Part shown: one piece after another, positions 41,435 through 48,110 of the stretch | How the letters are laid out: each line of letters begins with the position of its first letter | Numbering within the stretch: the first letter of the stretch is position 1 | The notes under the pieces: generated by a model | What the model was told of the DNA's origin: nothing | Databases searched by the model: none | Seen by the model: only the letters and a program-made list of their open reading frames with translations | Assembly (NCBI GenBank): GCA_030429445.1 | Contig: JAUIFG010000007.1 | Coordinates: 1-48,110, forward strand | DNA: 48,110 nt | Direction: 5' to 3' | DNA from: a bacterium | Lineage (GTDB): Bacteria > Patescibacteriota > Saccharimonadia > Saccharimonadales > Saccharimonadaceae | Position numbers and translations under genes: made by a program

Positions 41435-42562
41435 ATGGAAGATCTAAACATCAAGCAATTGACGCTGGCATTGCGTACGATTGCCGAAGAAAAAAATTTA
41501 CCAGAAGAAACAGTCCTTAGCGTTATCGAGCAAGCAATCGCTGCCGCATGGCGACGTGATAATGGCGAACGCGACCAAGAGGTTCGTGCGGAATTGAACA
41601 TCAACAAGGGAACCGCCGAGGTATTTGTTGCCCGTGAAGTCGTAGAGAGCGTTGGTAGTGACAGTGTCGAGATCAGCCTAGAAGATGCAAAAAAGGAAAA
41701 GAAAGATGCAAAGATCGGTGACATTATCGAGGAATCGCATGTCGTGACTTCCTTTGGTCGAGTTGCTGCTCAGACGGCAAAACAAGTTGTTTTACAGCGA
41801 TTGCGTGAAGCAGAACGCGAAGTCGTATTAGCTGAGTATGAGGATAAGATCGGCACGGTTGTGACTGGTACTGTCCAGCGTGTTGAGCCACGTGTTATTC
41901 GTGTGGAACTTGGTAAGGCAACGGGTATCATACCTCAGTCAGAGCAAATCCAGGGCGAATTTTACAGCATCGGTAGTCGAATCAAGGTGTTTATCAAAGA
42001 CATCGAGCGTGACAATCGTGGTCCTCAGCTCATTTTGAGTCGTGGTAATGAAGCTTTTGTTGAGTATTTATTCCGTCAAGAAGTCCCAGAGATGGAGACG
42101 GGAGCTGTTGAGATCAAAACGATTGCTCGTGAGGCGGGACGTCGAACTAAATTGGCAGTCGCAAGTAGTGTACCTGGTGTTGATCCAGTCGGTACATTTG
42201 TCGGCGGCCATGGTACTCGTGTTCAAGCGGTGATGAACGAAATTGGTGATCAGGAAAAAATAGATATTGTTACTTTTGATGAAGATACTGAACAGTTTAT
42301 TCGAAATTCTTTGAGTCCAGCTGAAGTTGCAAAGGTTGAAATTGATGAAAAGAACAAGAGTGCTAAGGTTTTTGTTGCTGAAGATCAACAGTCCATTGCA
42401 ATTGGTCGTGGTGGTCAAAATGTTCGTTTAGCATCCCGTCTAACAGGGTATGAATTGGATATTGAAACAGCCGAACCTGCGAAAAAAGCTGAACCGGCAA
42501 AGCCAAAAAAGAACATCGAAGACAGTCTATTGAGTGCCATTGAGCAATCTGGCGACGAATAG
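41435..42562 (+). CDS. nusA: Transcription termination/antitermination factor NusA
   Basis: NusA binds RNA polymerase and nascent RNA to control pausing and termination. The 375-residue protein has the N-terminal polymerase-binding domain (1-125), an S1 domain (TGTVQRVEPRVIRVELGKATGIIP), and two KH domains (KIDIVTFDEDTEQFIRNSLSPAEV and IAIGRGGQNVRLASRLTGYELDI). It then ends in an acidic tail; the C-terminal acidic repeats of E. coli NusA are absent, as in many bacteria. AAGGA lies about 13 nt before the ATG, so the ribosome site is not optimal. It stands alone: the usual rimP and infB partners are not beside it. Confidence 0.95.
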   Translation: MEDLNIKQLTLALRTIAEEKNLPEETVLSVIEQAIAAAWRRDNGERDQEVRAELNINKGTAEVFVAREVVESVGSDSVEISLEDAKKEKKDAKIGDIIEESHVVTSFGRVAAQTAKQVVLQRLREAEREVVLAEYEDKIGTVVTGTVQRVEPRVIRVELGKATGIIPQSEQIQGEFYSIGSRIKVFIKDIERDNRGPQLILSRGNEAFVEYLFRQEVPEMETGAVEIKTIAREAGRRTKLAVASSVPGVDPVGTFVGGHGTRVQAVMNEIGDQEKIDIVTFDEDTEQFIRNSLSPAEVAKVEIDEKNKSAKVFVAEDQQSIAIGRGGQNVRLASRLTGYELDIETAEPAKKAEPAKPKKNIEDSLLSAIEQSGDE

Positions 42563-42583
42563 AAGATCCACATCAGAGCGTAA

Positions 42584-42623
42584 TTAGCACTCGCTTGACT
42601 AGAGTGCTAATTCTGGCTATACT
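42584..42623 (+). promoter_or_regulatory. CIRCE operator overlapping the clpC promoter
   Basis: TTAGCACTC (42584-42592), nine bases, GAGTGCTAA (42602-42610) is a perfect CIRCE element, the binding site of the heat-shock repressor HrcA. Overlapping it is a near-consensus promoter, TTGACT (42595-42600), 17-bp spacer, TATACT (42618-42623). HrcA bound here would cover the -35 box. The leader before ATG 42682 is about 50 nt and includes GGAGGA (42670-42675). Confidence 0.96.
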
Positions 42624-42681
42624 GGAGTGCAACGTAAGACAATATACAAAAAGCTTGCGTTCAATCATTGGAGGACAGATA

Positions 42682-45171
42682 ATGAGTGGTATGCCCGAAG
42701 AGTTCCAGGATTTTGTTACACACCTAACGGACAATGCTCGTACGAGCCTGCAACATGCCGAGGCAATTGCGCGTGGCTACGGTAGTGCATATATAGGTAC
42801 TGAACATCTCCTTCTTGGCGTACTGGCTCAAGGTTCGTCTGTTGCCGCGAAAGTATTGGCAGATTCTGGTGTCACACTCGATAGGGCAGAACTTGCGCTA
42901 AATCTTACACCACGGAATCTCATTGTGAGCACAGGTTCAAGGGGTCTGTCGGAAACGGCAAAGCTAACACTCAAGATGAGCTGGGATATAGCACAGGAGT
43001 TCCATCAGGATTACCTAGGAACCGAACATATTCTCTACAGTATTCTCAGCCAAAAAAATGCACGAGCTACAGTGCTTCTGCGTGATATGAGTATCGATAT
43101 ACCAACACTTACTAGCGAATTAGAGGAATTTTTTGATCGCCAATCTAGTAATTATCATGAATCTTTAGAAAATTCGAATTCCAAGACATTGCGAAAGAAA
43201 CGAAGTGGTGTATTGGAGGTTTATGGTACAGATCTGACCAGCAAGGCAAAAGAGGGCAAACTAGACCCTGTTATCGGGCGAGACAAGCAACAAGAACGGC
43301 TCGTTACTATTTTGAGTCGTAGGACAAAAAATAACCCCGTTTTGATTGGTGAGCCTGGTGTTGGCAAGACTGCAGTCGTTGAAGGTTTGGCTCAGCGAAT
43401 CGCTCACGAGGACGTGCCGGATCATTTACTAGATCGTCGCGTTGTGCAGTTGGACATCGCTGCAATGATAGCTGGTACGAAATATCGTGGCGAATTTGAA
43501 GAACGCCTAAAGAAAGTGATTGACGAGCTGAAGAAGCAAAAGAATGTTATTCTGTTTGTTGACGAATTACATCTCATTGCAGGTGCTGGTGCGGCAGAGG
43601 GTGCATTGGACGCAGCAAATATGCTCAAGCCAGCGCTTGCTCGCGGCGAACTACATATGATTGGCGCAACAACACTTGAGGAATATCGCAAGCATATCGA
43701 AAAAGATAGTGCCCTGGAGCGACGATTCCAATCTATTATTGTCAAAGAGCCATCAATCAAAGATACAATTGCAATCCTAAAAGGCCTCAAGCCATATTAT
43801 GAGAATCATCACGGGGTTACTATTAATGATGAAGTTATCGAAGGCGCCGTCTACATGGCGGATAGATATGTTAGTGAACGATTCATGCCAGACAAGGCAA
43901 TTGATGTGATCGACGAAGCGGCGGCATTGGTTCATGTTAAGCACAGCCACAGACCTAGCAGGGTGCGTGATTACACAAAACAGCTCAAGAATTTGAATGA
44001 AAAGATGGACGAAGCGGTGACTGCCGAGGATTATGAACGGGCCGCATTGTACAAGACTCGCATTAGTCAGCTGAATGAAAAGTTAGCAGAGTTGAAACAG
44101 CGCGACAAAGAAAAATCACCAGTTATTTTGAAGGACGATGATTTGGCGCGAGCCGTCGCAACGATGACGGGAATTCCGGCTGAGCGATTGCAAAAATCGG
44201 AAATTAAATTGTTGCGCAAATTAGAAAAACACTTAGGCAAGTATATTATTGGTCAAAACGAAGCAGTTGAAACAGTAGCTAAAGCAATCCGTCGTAGTCG
44301 TAGTGGTGTTGCTAGTCATCAGCGACCAATTGGTTCATTCGTGTTCATGGGTCCAACTGGTGTTGGTAAGACAGAGCTTGCTCGCGTGTTGGCTCGCGAA
44401 GTATTTGGTAGTGATGACTCACTCATAAAAATCGACATGAGTGAGTTCGGCGAGAAACATAATACAAGTCGTTTGGTTGGTGCCCCGGCTGGATATGTTG
44501 GGTATGAAGACGGAGGCAAGTTGACTGATAAGATTCGTCGACAACCGTATAGTGTTGTATTGTTTGACGAGATTGAAAAGGCTCATCCCGACGTATTCCA
44601 CATGCTTTTGCAACTACTCGAAGATGGAAAACTGACCGATTCAAAGGGTCGTGAAGTAGATTTTACGAATACTATCGTTATCCTAACGAGCAATTTAGGT
44701 GCCGAGAAAATGATGAAGGAATCGTCACTAGGATTTCATTCTTCATCCGCAAAGGATGCGAAAAAGCTCGATGAATTGCACGAAGAAAATGCAAATGCGG
44801 CACGTGATGCACTCGGTAAGCATATGCGTCCAGAGCTCATAAATAGGTTTGATGATATTGTTGTCTTCCGCGCATTAACGCCGAGAGAGGTTGGCAAGAT
44901 TTTTGATAATTTGGTAGATGAATTGCAAGAACGACTCGTACAAAAAGGTCTTCGTCTCGTGATCAAGCCAACGGCAAAGCGTCATCTTATAAAAGAGGGC
45001 TATCATGAGAAATTTGGTGCACGCCCGCTTCGTCGAGTTATTCAGAATGAATTGGAACATCGGCTTGCTGAGGGTATACTGAGTGGAGAATATGAACGTG
45101 GCAGTCTGTTGACTGTTACAGCAAGAGGGGGCGACCTTGCGATCACAATCAATGCAGAACAACCGGCCTAA
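42682..45171 (+). CDS. clpC: ClpC-type AAA+ protease ATPase
   Basis: ClpC unfolds proteins and feeds them to ClpP. In 829 residues it has two N-terminal Clp repeats (about 1-145; [30 protein letters not shown]), AAA domain 1 (Walker A GEPGVGKT at 223-230, Walker B ILFVDELH), and a middle UVR-type segment ([15 protein letters not shown]). AAA domain 2 follows (GPTGVGKTE at 557-565, [11 protein letters not shown]). A tripeptide LGF within ESSLGFHS occupies the ClpP-binding loop position. I chose ATG 42682, which follows GGAGGA; an upstream TTG-type start would lie inside the CIRCE element. It is the first gene of an operon with the metalloprotease-like gene and radA. Confidence 0.96.
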   Translation: MSGMPEEFQDFVTHLTDNARTSLQHAEAIARGYGSAYIGTEHLLLGVLAQGSSVAAKVLADSGVTLDRAELALNLTPRNLIVSTGSRGLSETAKLTLKMSWDIAQEFHQDYLGTEHILYSILSQKNARATVLLRDMSIDIPTLTSELEEFFDRQSSNYHESLENSNSKTLRKKRSGVLEVYGTDLTSKAKEGKLDPVIGRDKQQERLVTILSRRTKNNPVLIGEPGVGKTAVVEGLAQRIAHEDVPDHLLDRRVVQLDIAAMIAGTKYRGEFEERLKKVIDELKKQKNVILFVDELHLIAGAGAAEGALDAANMLKPALARGELHMIGATTLEEYRKHIEKDSALERRFQSIIVKEPSIKDTIAILKGLKPYYENHHGVTINDEVIEGAVYMADRYVSERFMPDKAIDVIDEAAALVHVKHSHRPSRVRDYTKQLKNLNEKMDEAVTAEDYERAALYKTRISQLNEKLAELKQRDKEKSPVILKDDDLARAVATMTGIPAERLQKSEIKLLRKLEKHLGKYIIGQNEAVETVAKAIRRSRSGVASHQRPIGSFVFMGPTGVGKTELARVLAREVFGSDDSLIKIDMSEFGEKHNTSRLVGAPAGYVGYEDGGKLTDKIRRQPYSVVLFDEIEKAHPDVFHMLLQLLEDGKLTDSKGREVDFTNTIVILTSNLGAEKMMKESSLGFHSSSAKDAKKLDELHEENANAARDALGKHMRPELINRFDDIVVFRALTPREVGKIFDNLVDELQERLVQKGLRLVIKPTAKRHLIKEGYHEKFGARPLRRVIQNELEHRLAEGILSGEYERGSLLTVTARGGDLAITINAEQPA

Positions 45172-46144
45172 AAAACGCTACGTCGGCACTATAGTATCAA
45201 GCATTTTTGTTATCGCTGTTAGTTTGTATATAGGGCTCAATTTTCAATACATTTTTGATTGGGTGAATTATCAAACGTATGATCCGCCTGCCGCCGTGGC
45301 ATCTATTGCTGAAGAATCACGTTTTACCAACGATGGCTTGTTCGCTTTTTATTCAGCACAACCAGCTATTGATGGGACGAGGGTATTTAATGTAAAGTGC
45401 GATCGTAAAGAGGAAAATACAGCAATCTTGGGTTGTTATGCGGCCAACAAGATATACATCTTTGATGTGACTGATGAGCGCCTCGATGGAATACAAGAAG
45501 TAACGGCCGTGCACGAAATGCTGCACTTTGTTTATCAAAGGACATCGGGGGCTGATCTTGAAAAGATCAACGCATTATTGGACATCGAGGCAAAGAAACT
45601 AGAAAAGGATAAAGAATTTGCAGATCGAATGGAATTTTATGCACGTACCGAGCCCGGAGAAAGATACAACGAACTTCATTCAATCATAGGGACAGAAGTA
45701 AGCAAAATAAGCGATGAGCTCGAAGAGTATTACGAAAAGTATTTTGATCGCCAGCATATAGTTGAGCTACACAAAGATTACAAGAAAGAGTTTGAGAAAT
45801 TAGAAGTACGTGCCGAACAGCTAAAAAAACAAATCGACTCAGTTTCTAGCAAGATTGACAAGGCAAAGGACGCGTATGCGCGCGACATCAAGAGTCTCGA
45901 TCGCGATATAGCCAACTTTAATGCACGTGCTGATAATAACGATTTTACATCCCAGTCGCAATTTGATGCGGAGCGAGCATCGCTTATTAGTCGAGTGGAC
46001 CAACTCAAGCACACCCGAGCATCAATTAACGCGATGGTTGACACGTACAACAAACTTATCAAAGAGCATAATGATATCGTGATAGAGTCACGTGAACTCT
46101 ATCAAAGTATTGATAGCTCGCTCGCACCGGCACCAAGTGTATAA
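45152..46144 (+). CDS. Membrane-anchored HExxH (putative metallopeptidase) protein with coiled coil
   Basis: 330 residues from ATG 45152, which overlaps the clpC end by 20 nt; an in-frame TTG at 45137 is less likely. A basic N terminus precedes a membrane helix (about 11-30), so most of the protein is probably extracytoplasmic. Residues 118-130 read TAVHEMLHFVYQR, a zincin-type HExxH (H121, E122, H125). E174 or H176 in YNELHSIIGTE could be the third ligand. Cys83 and Cys95 may pair. From about 185 to 320 the chain is a long coiled coil (EEYYEKYFDRQHIVELHKDYKKEFEKL...). I know no named family. Enzymatic activity is inference. Confidence 0.72.
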   Translation: MQNNRPKKRYVGTIVSSIFVIAVSLYIGLNFQYIFDWVNYQTYDPPAAVASIAEESRFTNDGLFAFYSAQPAIDGTRVFNVKCDRKEENTAILGCYAANKIYIFDVTDERLDGIQEVTAVHEMLHFVYQRTSGADLEKINALLDIEAKKLEKDKEFADRMEFYARTEPGERYNELHSIIGTEVSKISDELEEYYEKYFDRQHIVELHKDYKKEFEKLEVRAEQLKKQIDSVSSKIDKAKDAYARDIKSLDRDIANFNARADNNDFTSQSQFDAERASLISRVDQLKHTRASINAMVDTYNKLIKEHNDIVIESRELYQSIDSSLAPAPSV

Positions 46145-46156
46145 TAAGTATCAAGT

Positions 46157-47503
46157 ATGGTGAAGTCTAAAACTCTTTTTGCATGTCAGCAGTGTGGCAC
46201 GACGTATCCGAAATGGACAGGTAAGTGTGATAATTGTGGCGAATGGAACAGCCTGGTTGAGCAGGCTCTGGCGAGTTCGGGTAAATCTGCAGTTGCACGA
46301 AGTAGCGGTAGTATCCTAAAACCACAAACGATGCATGCAATTGAATCGAGTGATGCATCGGCACGTTTGGTGACTGGAATTGATGATCTTGATAGTGTAC
46401 TGGGGGGCGGGGTTTTACTCGGTGGTGTTGTACTACTGGCAGGTCAGCCCGGCATCGGAAAGAGTACGCTCTTGCTGCAGGTTGTTACGCATATGGCTTC
46501 CAAAACACCGATTCTCTATGTGAGCGGTGAAGAGTCTGCGGGGCAAATCAAGCAACGTGCTGTGCGCTTGGGGGGCGAGGGAGAGCATTTGCACTTTGTA
46601 GCGAGCACGAGCGCCGATGATATCGCAGCCACGATTCGTTCTGATGCATACAAGTTGGTTGTTGTTGACTCAGTTCAGACGCTGACACTCGGTGAAATTA
46701 CCTCAGCACCGGGTAGTGTTAGTCAGATAACGAATAGTAGCAATGTTATTATTCAAGCCGCCAAGGCCTCTAATACGGCAGTTATTTTGGTTGGACATGT
46801 CACCAAAGAGGGTTCGATTGCTGGTCCGAAGGTGCTTGAGCATCTCGTTGATGTTGTGTTGCAGTTTGAAGGAGATAGGTATGGTGGATTCAAAGTAGTC
46901 CGAGCAGTCAAGAACCGTTATGGATCAACCAGCGAGGCTGTTATATTCGAGATGGACGAAAAGGGCCTGTCGGTCGTCGAGAACCCATCAGCGGCCTTGC
47001 TGGCAGAACGACAAGACGCCGATGGTTCGGTAGTGCTAGCTACGCTTGAAGGCAACAGGCCTCTTTTAGTAGAAATTCAAGCACTTGTCAATCCAACCAA
47101 TTTCGGGTATCCTAAACGTACAGCCAGTGGGTTTGATCTCAACCGTCTCAACTTGCTCATCGCCGTACTTGAGCGACGGACAAAACTGAATTTATCGGAT
47201 AAAGATATTTATATCAATGTGGTTGGCGGACTAAAGCTTGTTGATCCTGCGGCTGATCTCGCTGTTTGCATGGCGATTGCGAGTGCAGCCGCTGGACGAC
47301 GGTTGGATGACGGAGTTGTCGTATTCGGCGAGGTGGGTCTAGGTGGAGAAGTTAGATCTGCCAGTAGTGTTCAAAAACGGATTGATGAAGCAAAGAAACT
47401 TGGATTTACGCGTGCCATCGCACCAACTACAGGCAAAAAGCAGGCATTCATAACGGGAGTCAAAGACCTCCGTCAAGCACTTATTAATTACCTGCAAAAG
47501 TAA
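46157..47503 (+). CDS. radA: DNA repair protein RadA
   Basis: RadA (Sms) is a RecA-like helicase that extends strand exchange in recombination and natural transformation. The N-terminal zinc finger has C10, C13, C24 and C27 (FACQQCGTTYPKWTGKCDNCG). Walker A is GQPGIGKS at 96-103. The RadA-specific KNRxG motif is KNRYG at 252-256. The C-terminal Lon-like domain (about 280-448) includes KLNLSDKDIYINVVGGLKL and AAGRRLDDGVVVFGEVGLGGEVR. At 448 residues it is full length. It follows the metalloprotease-like gene by 12 nt, so HrcA-controlled transcription may extend into it. Confidence 0.96.
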   Translation: MVKSKTLFACQQCGTTYPKWTGKCDNCGEWNSLVEQALASSGKSAVARSSGSILKPQTMHAIESSDASARLVTGIDDLDSVLGGGVLLGGVVLLAGQPGIGKSTLLLQVVTHMASKTPILYVSGEESAGQIKQRAVRLGGEGEHLHFVASTSADDIAATIRSDAYKLVVVDSVQTLTLGEITSAPGSVSQITNSSNVIIQAAKASNTAVILVGHVTKEGSIAGPKVLEHLVDVVLQFEGDRYGGFKVVRAVKNRYGSTSEAVIFEMDEKGLSVVENPSAALLAERQDADGSVVLATLEGNRPLLVEIQALVNPTNFGYPKRTASGFDLNRLNLLIAVLERRTKLNLSDKDIYINVVGGLKLVDPAADLAVCMAIASAAAGRRLDDGVVVFGEVGLGGEVRSASSVQKRIDEAKKLGFTRAIAPTTGKKQAFITGVKDLRQALINYLQK

Positions 47504-47520
47504 CATAATAAAGGAAAAAA

Positions 47521-48110
47521 ATGGAAACAGAACAACTAATTATTGTGGCAGTACTTCTTGTGCTGCTCGCCGAGGTGACGTATTTGGTCGCTCGGTTACC
47601 AAGAAGCACGACTAGTAAAAAGAACTATATTTTTATTGATACATCAGTGTTGATAGATGGAAGAATCATACCGATTGCCCAGTCAGGGTTTATTGGTGGC
47701 ACGCTTGCCATTCCTAGGAGCGTCATTGGTGAATTACAATTCATGGCTGATAATGCCGATGCAGACAAGCGCACAAAAGCTCGTCACGGGCTTGATATTG
47801 CTAAAGAGCTACAAGGCATCGAAGGTCTTGATGTTGAGTTATTTCAAGATGGCAGCAAGGCCGAAGAGGGTGTTGATGAACGTCTGTTAAAACTCGCAAA
47901 GCAGTACGGTGGCTCGGTTTGTACTATCGACTATAACCTCAACAAAGTTGCAGCGGTCGAAAACATCAGAGTGTGTAATGTTAATGACCTCGCGAAAAAC
48001 TTACGTATAGCGTATTTACCGGGCGAGAAGATTACTCTTGAACTTGTGCAAAAGGGTCAAGACTCTCACCAGGCGGTTGGCTATGTGGAAGATGGAACGA
48101 TGGTGGTCGT
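47521..48110 (+). CDS. PIN-TRAM (YacL-like) protein, cut by the right edge
   Basis: The frame is open from ATG 47521, preceded by AAAGGA, to the end of the window, giving 196 residues. A membrane helix (about 6-25) leads into a PIN nuclease domain: D40 in FIDTSVLIDGRI, with D46, E71, D119 and D137 (TIDYNLNK) as metal-site candidates. A TRAM-like RNA-binding segment begins near 170 (ITLELVQKGQDSHQAVGYVEDGTMVVV). This order matches B. subtilis YacL, except that YacL usually has several membrane helices and this has one. It lies 17 nt after radA. Substrate and role are unknown. Confidence 0.9.
   Translation, partial: METEQLIIVAVLLVLLAEVTYLVARLPRSTTSKKNYIFIDTSVLIDGRIIPIAQSGFIGGTLAIPRSVIGELQFMADNADADKRTKARHGLDIAKELQGIEGLDVELFQDGSKAEEGVDERLLKLAKQYGGSVCTIDYNLNKVAAVENIRVCNVNDLAKNLRIAYLPGEKITLELVQKGQDSHQAVGYVEDGTMVV

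Noticed and set aside
42595-42681. N-terminal extension of ClpC from an upstream TTG.
   Set aside because: The extension would be encoded inside the CIRCE element, promoter and leader. ATG 42682 has a strong Shine-Dalgarno and matches the family N terminus.
1-48110. Alternative genetic code with TGA as Gly or Trp, as in some Patescibacteria.
   Set aside because: TGA ends several genes exactly where the next begins (rpe/tkt, tkt N/C, HEPN/gatB, gatB), and Trp is encoded by TGG.
1-48110. tRNA, rRNA, CRISPR array, riboswitch or IS element.
   Set aside because: All gaps are under about 165 bp and were read by eye; none shows a cloverleaf, regular spaced repeats, a known aptamer pattern or a transposase. 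A tRNAscan and Infernal run would settle small RNAs.

Overview
The window is a dense, almost wholly coding stretch of a bacterial chromosome. It looks like a member of the Patescibacteria (Candidate Phyla Radiation), most likely Candidatus Saccharibacteria (TM7). This rests on tiny intergenic gaps with many 1-20 nt overlaps, several conserved membrane proteins without known function, a compact sugar-phosphate cluster, and many -10 boxes placed 6-8 nt before start codons. TGA is used as a stop (rpe, tktN, gatB, the LOG-like gene), which argues against the code-25 lineages Gracilibacteria and Absconditabacteria. No rRNA or tRNA gene, IS element, CRISPR array or replication origin was recognised, and no gap between genes reaches 300 bases. 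The lineage call is an inference from content, not from a phylogeny.

Layout. 1-1139: the 3' end of a repeat-built, phage-tail-fibre-like protein. 1302-3837: ppa and a Nudix gene facing a short bifunctional Rel. 3953-12877: a carbon block with gap, rpiB, rpe, split transketolase, class II fba, two PfkB kinases (one with a novel N-terminal domain), a LOG/Rossmann protein and a membrane-anchored unknown. 12903-19817: uvrB, an HtrA-like membrane protein whose nucleophile position is Asp, a GtrA-like protein and an ABC-2 exporter. 19873-23381: gatC-gatA-(membrane HEPN protein)-gatB. 23411-30622: galU, three small envelope proteins, dnaE, two unknown genes and a SPOUT methyltransferase. 30679-34482: a PilB/GspE ATPase, rplS with an unusual tail, a strong terminator, a perfect inverted repeat, and a fused RNase HII-YraN. 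34495-41322: a large unknown membrane protein, M1 aminopeptidase, secreted HNH/DUF1524-type nuclease, CNNM/CBS protein, mini-DnaJ and HIT protein. 41435-48110: nusA, then a heat-shock operon of clpC, a membrane HExxH protein, radA and a PIN-TRAM gene cut by the right edge.

How the genes work together. The sugar cluster links the non-oxidative pentose phosphate pathway to lower glycolysis (transketolase, epimerase, isomerase, aldolase, GAPDH). No transaldolase or classical PfkA is present here. The gat operon supplies the tRNA-dependent amidotransferase and carries a translationally coupled HEPN protein. The clpC operon has a perfect CIRCE element overlapping a canonical promoter, so HrcA repression is predicted. 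Its order clpC-radA-PIN/TRAM echoes the Firmicutes clpC-radA-disA-yacL neighbourhood, with disA absent and a metalloprotease-like gene inserted. The secreted nuclease and the M1 aminopeptidase, divergently transcribed from overlapping promoters, fit a nutrient-scavenging epibiont, although that is inference.
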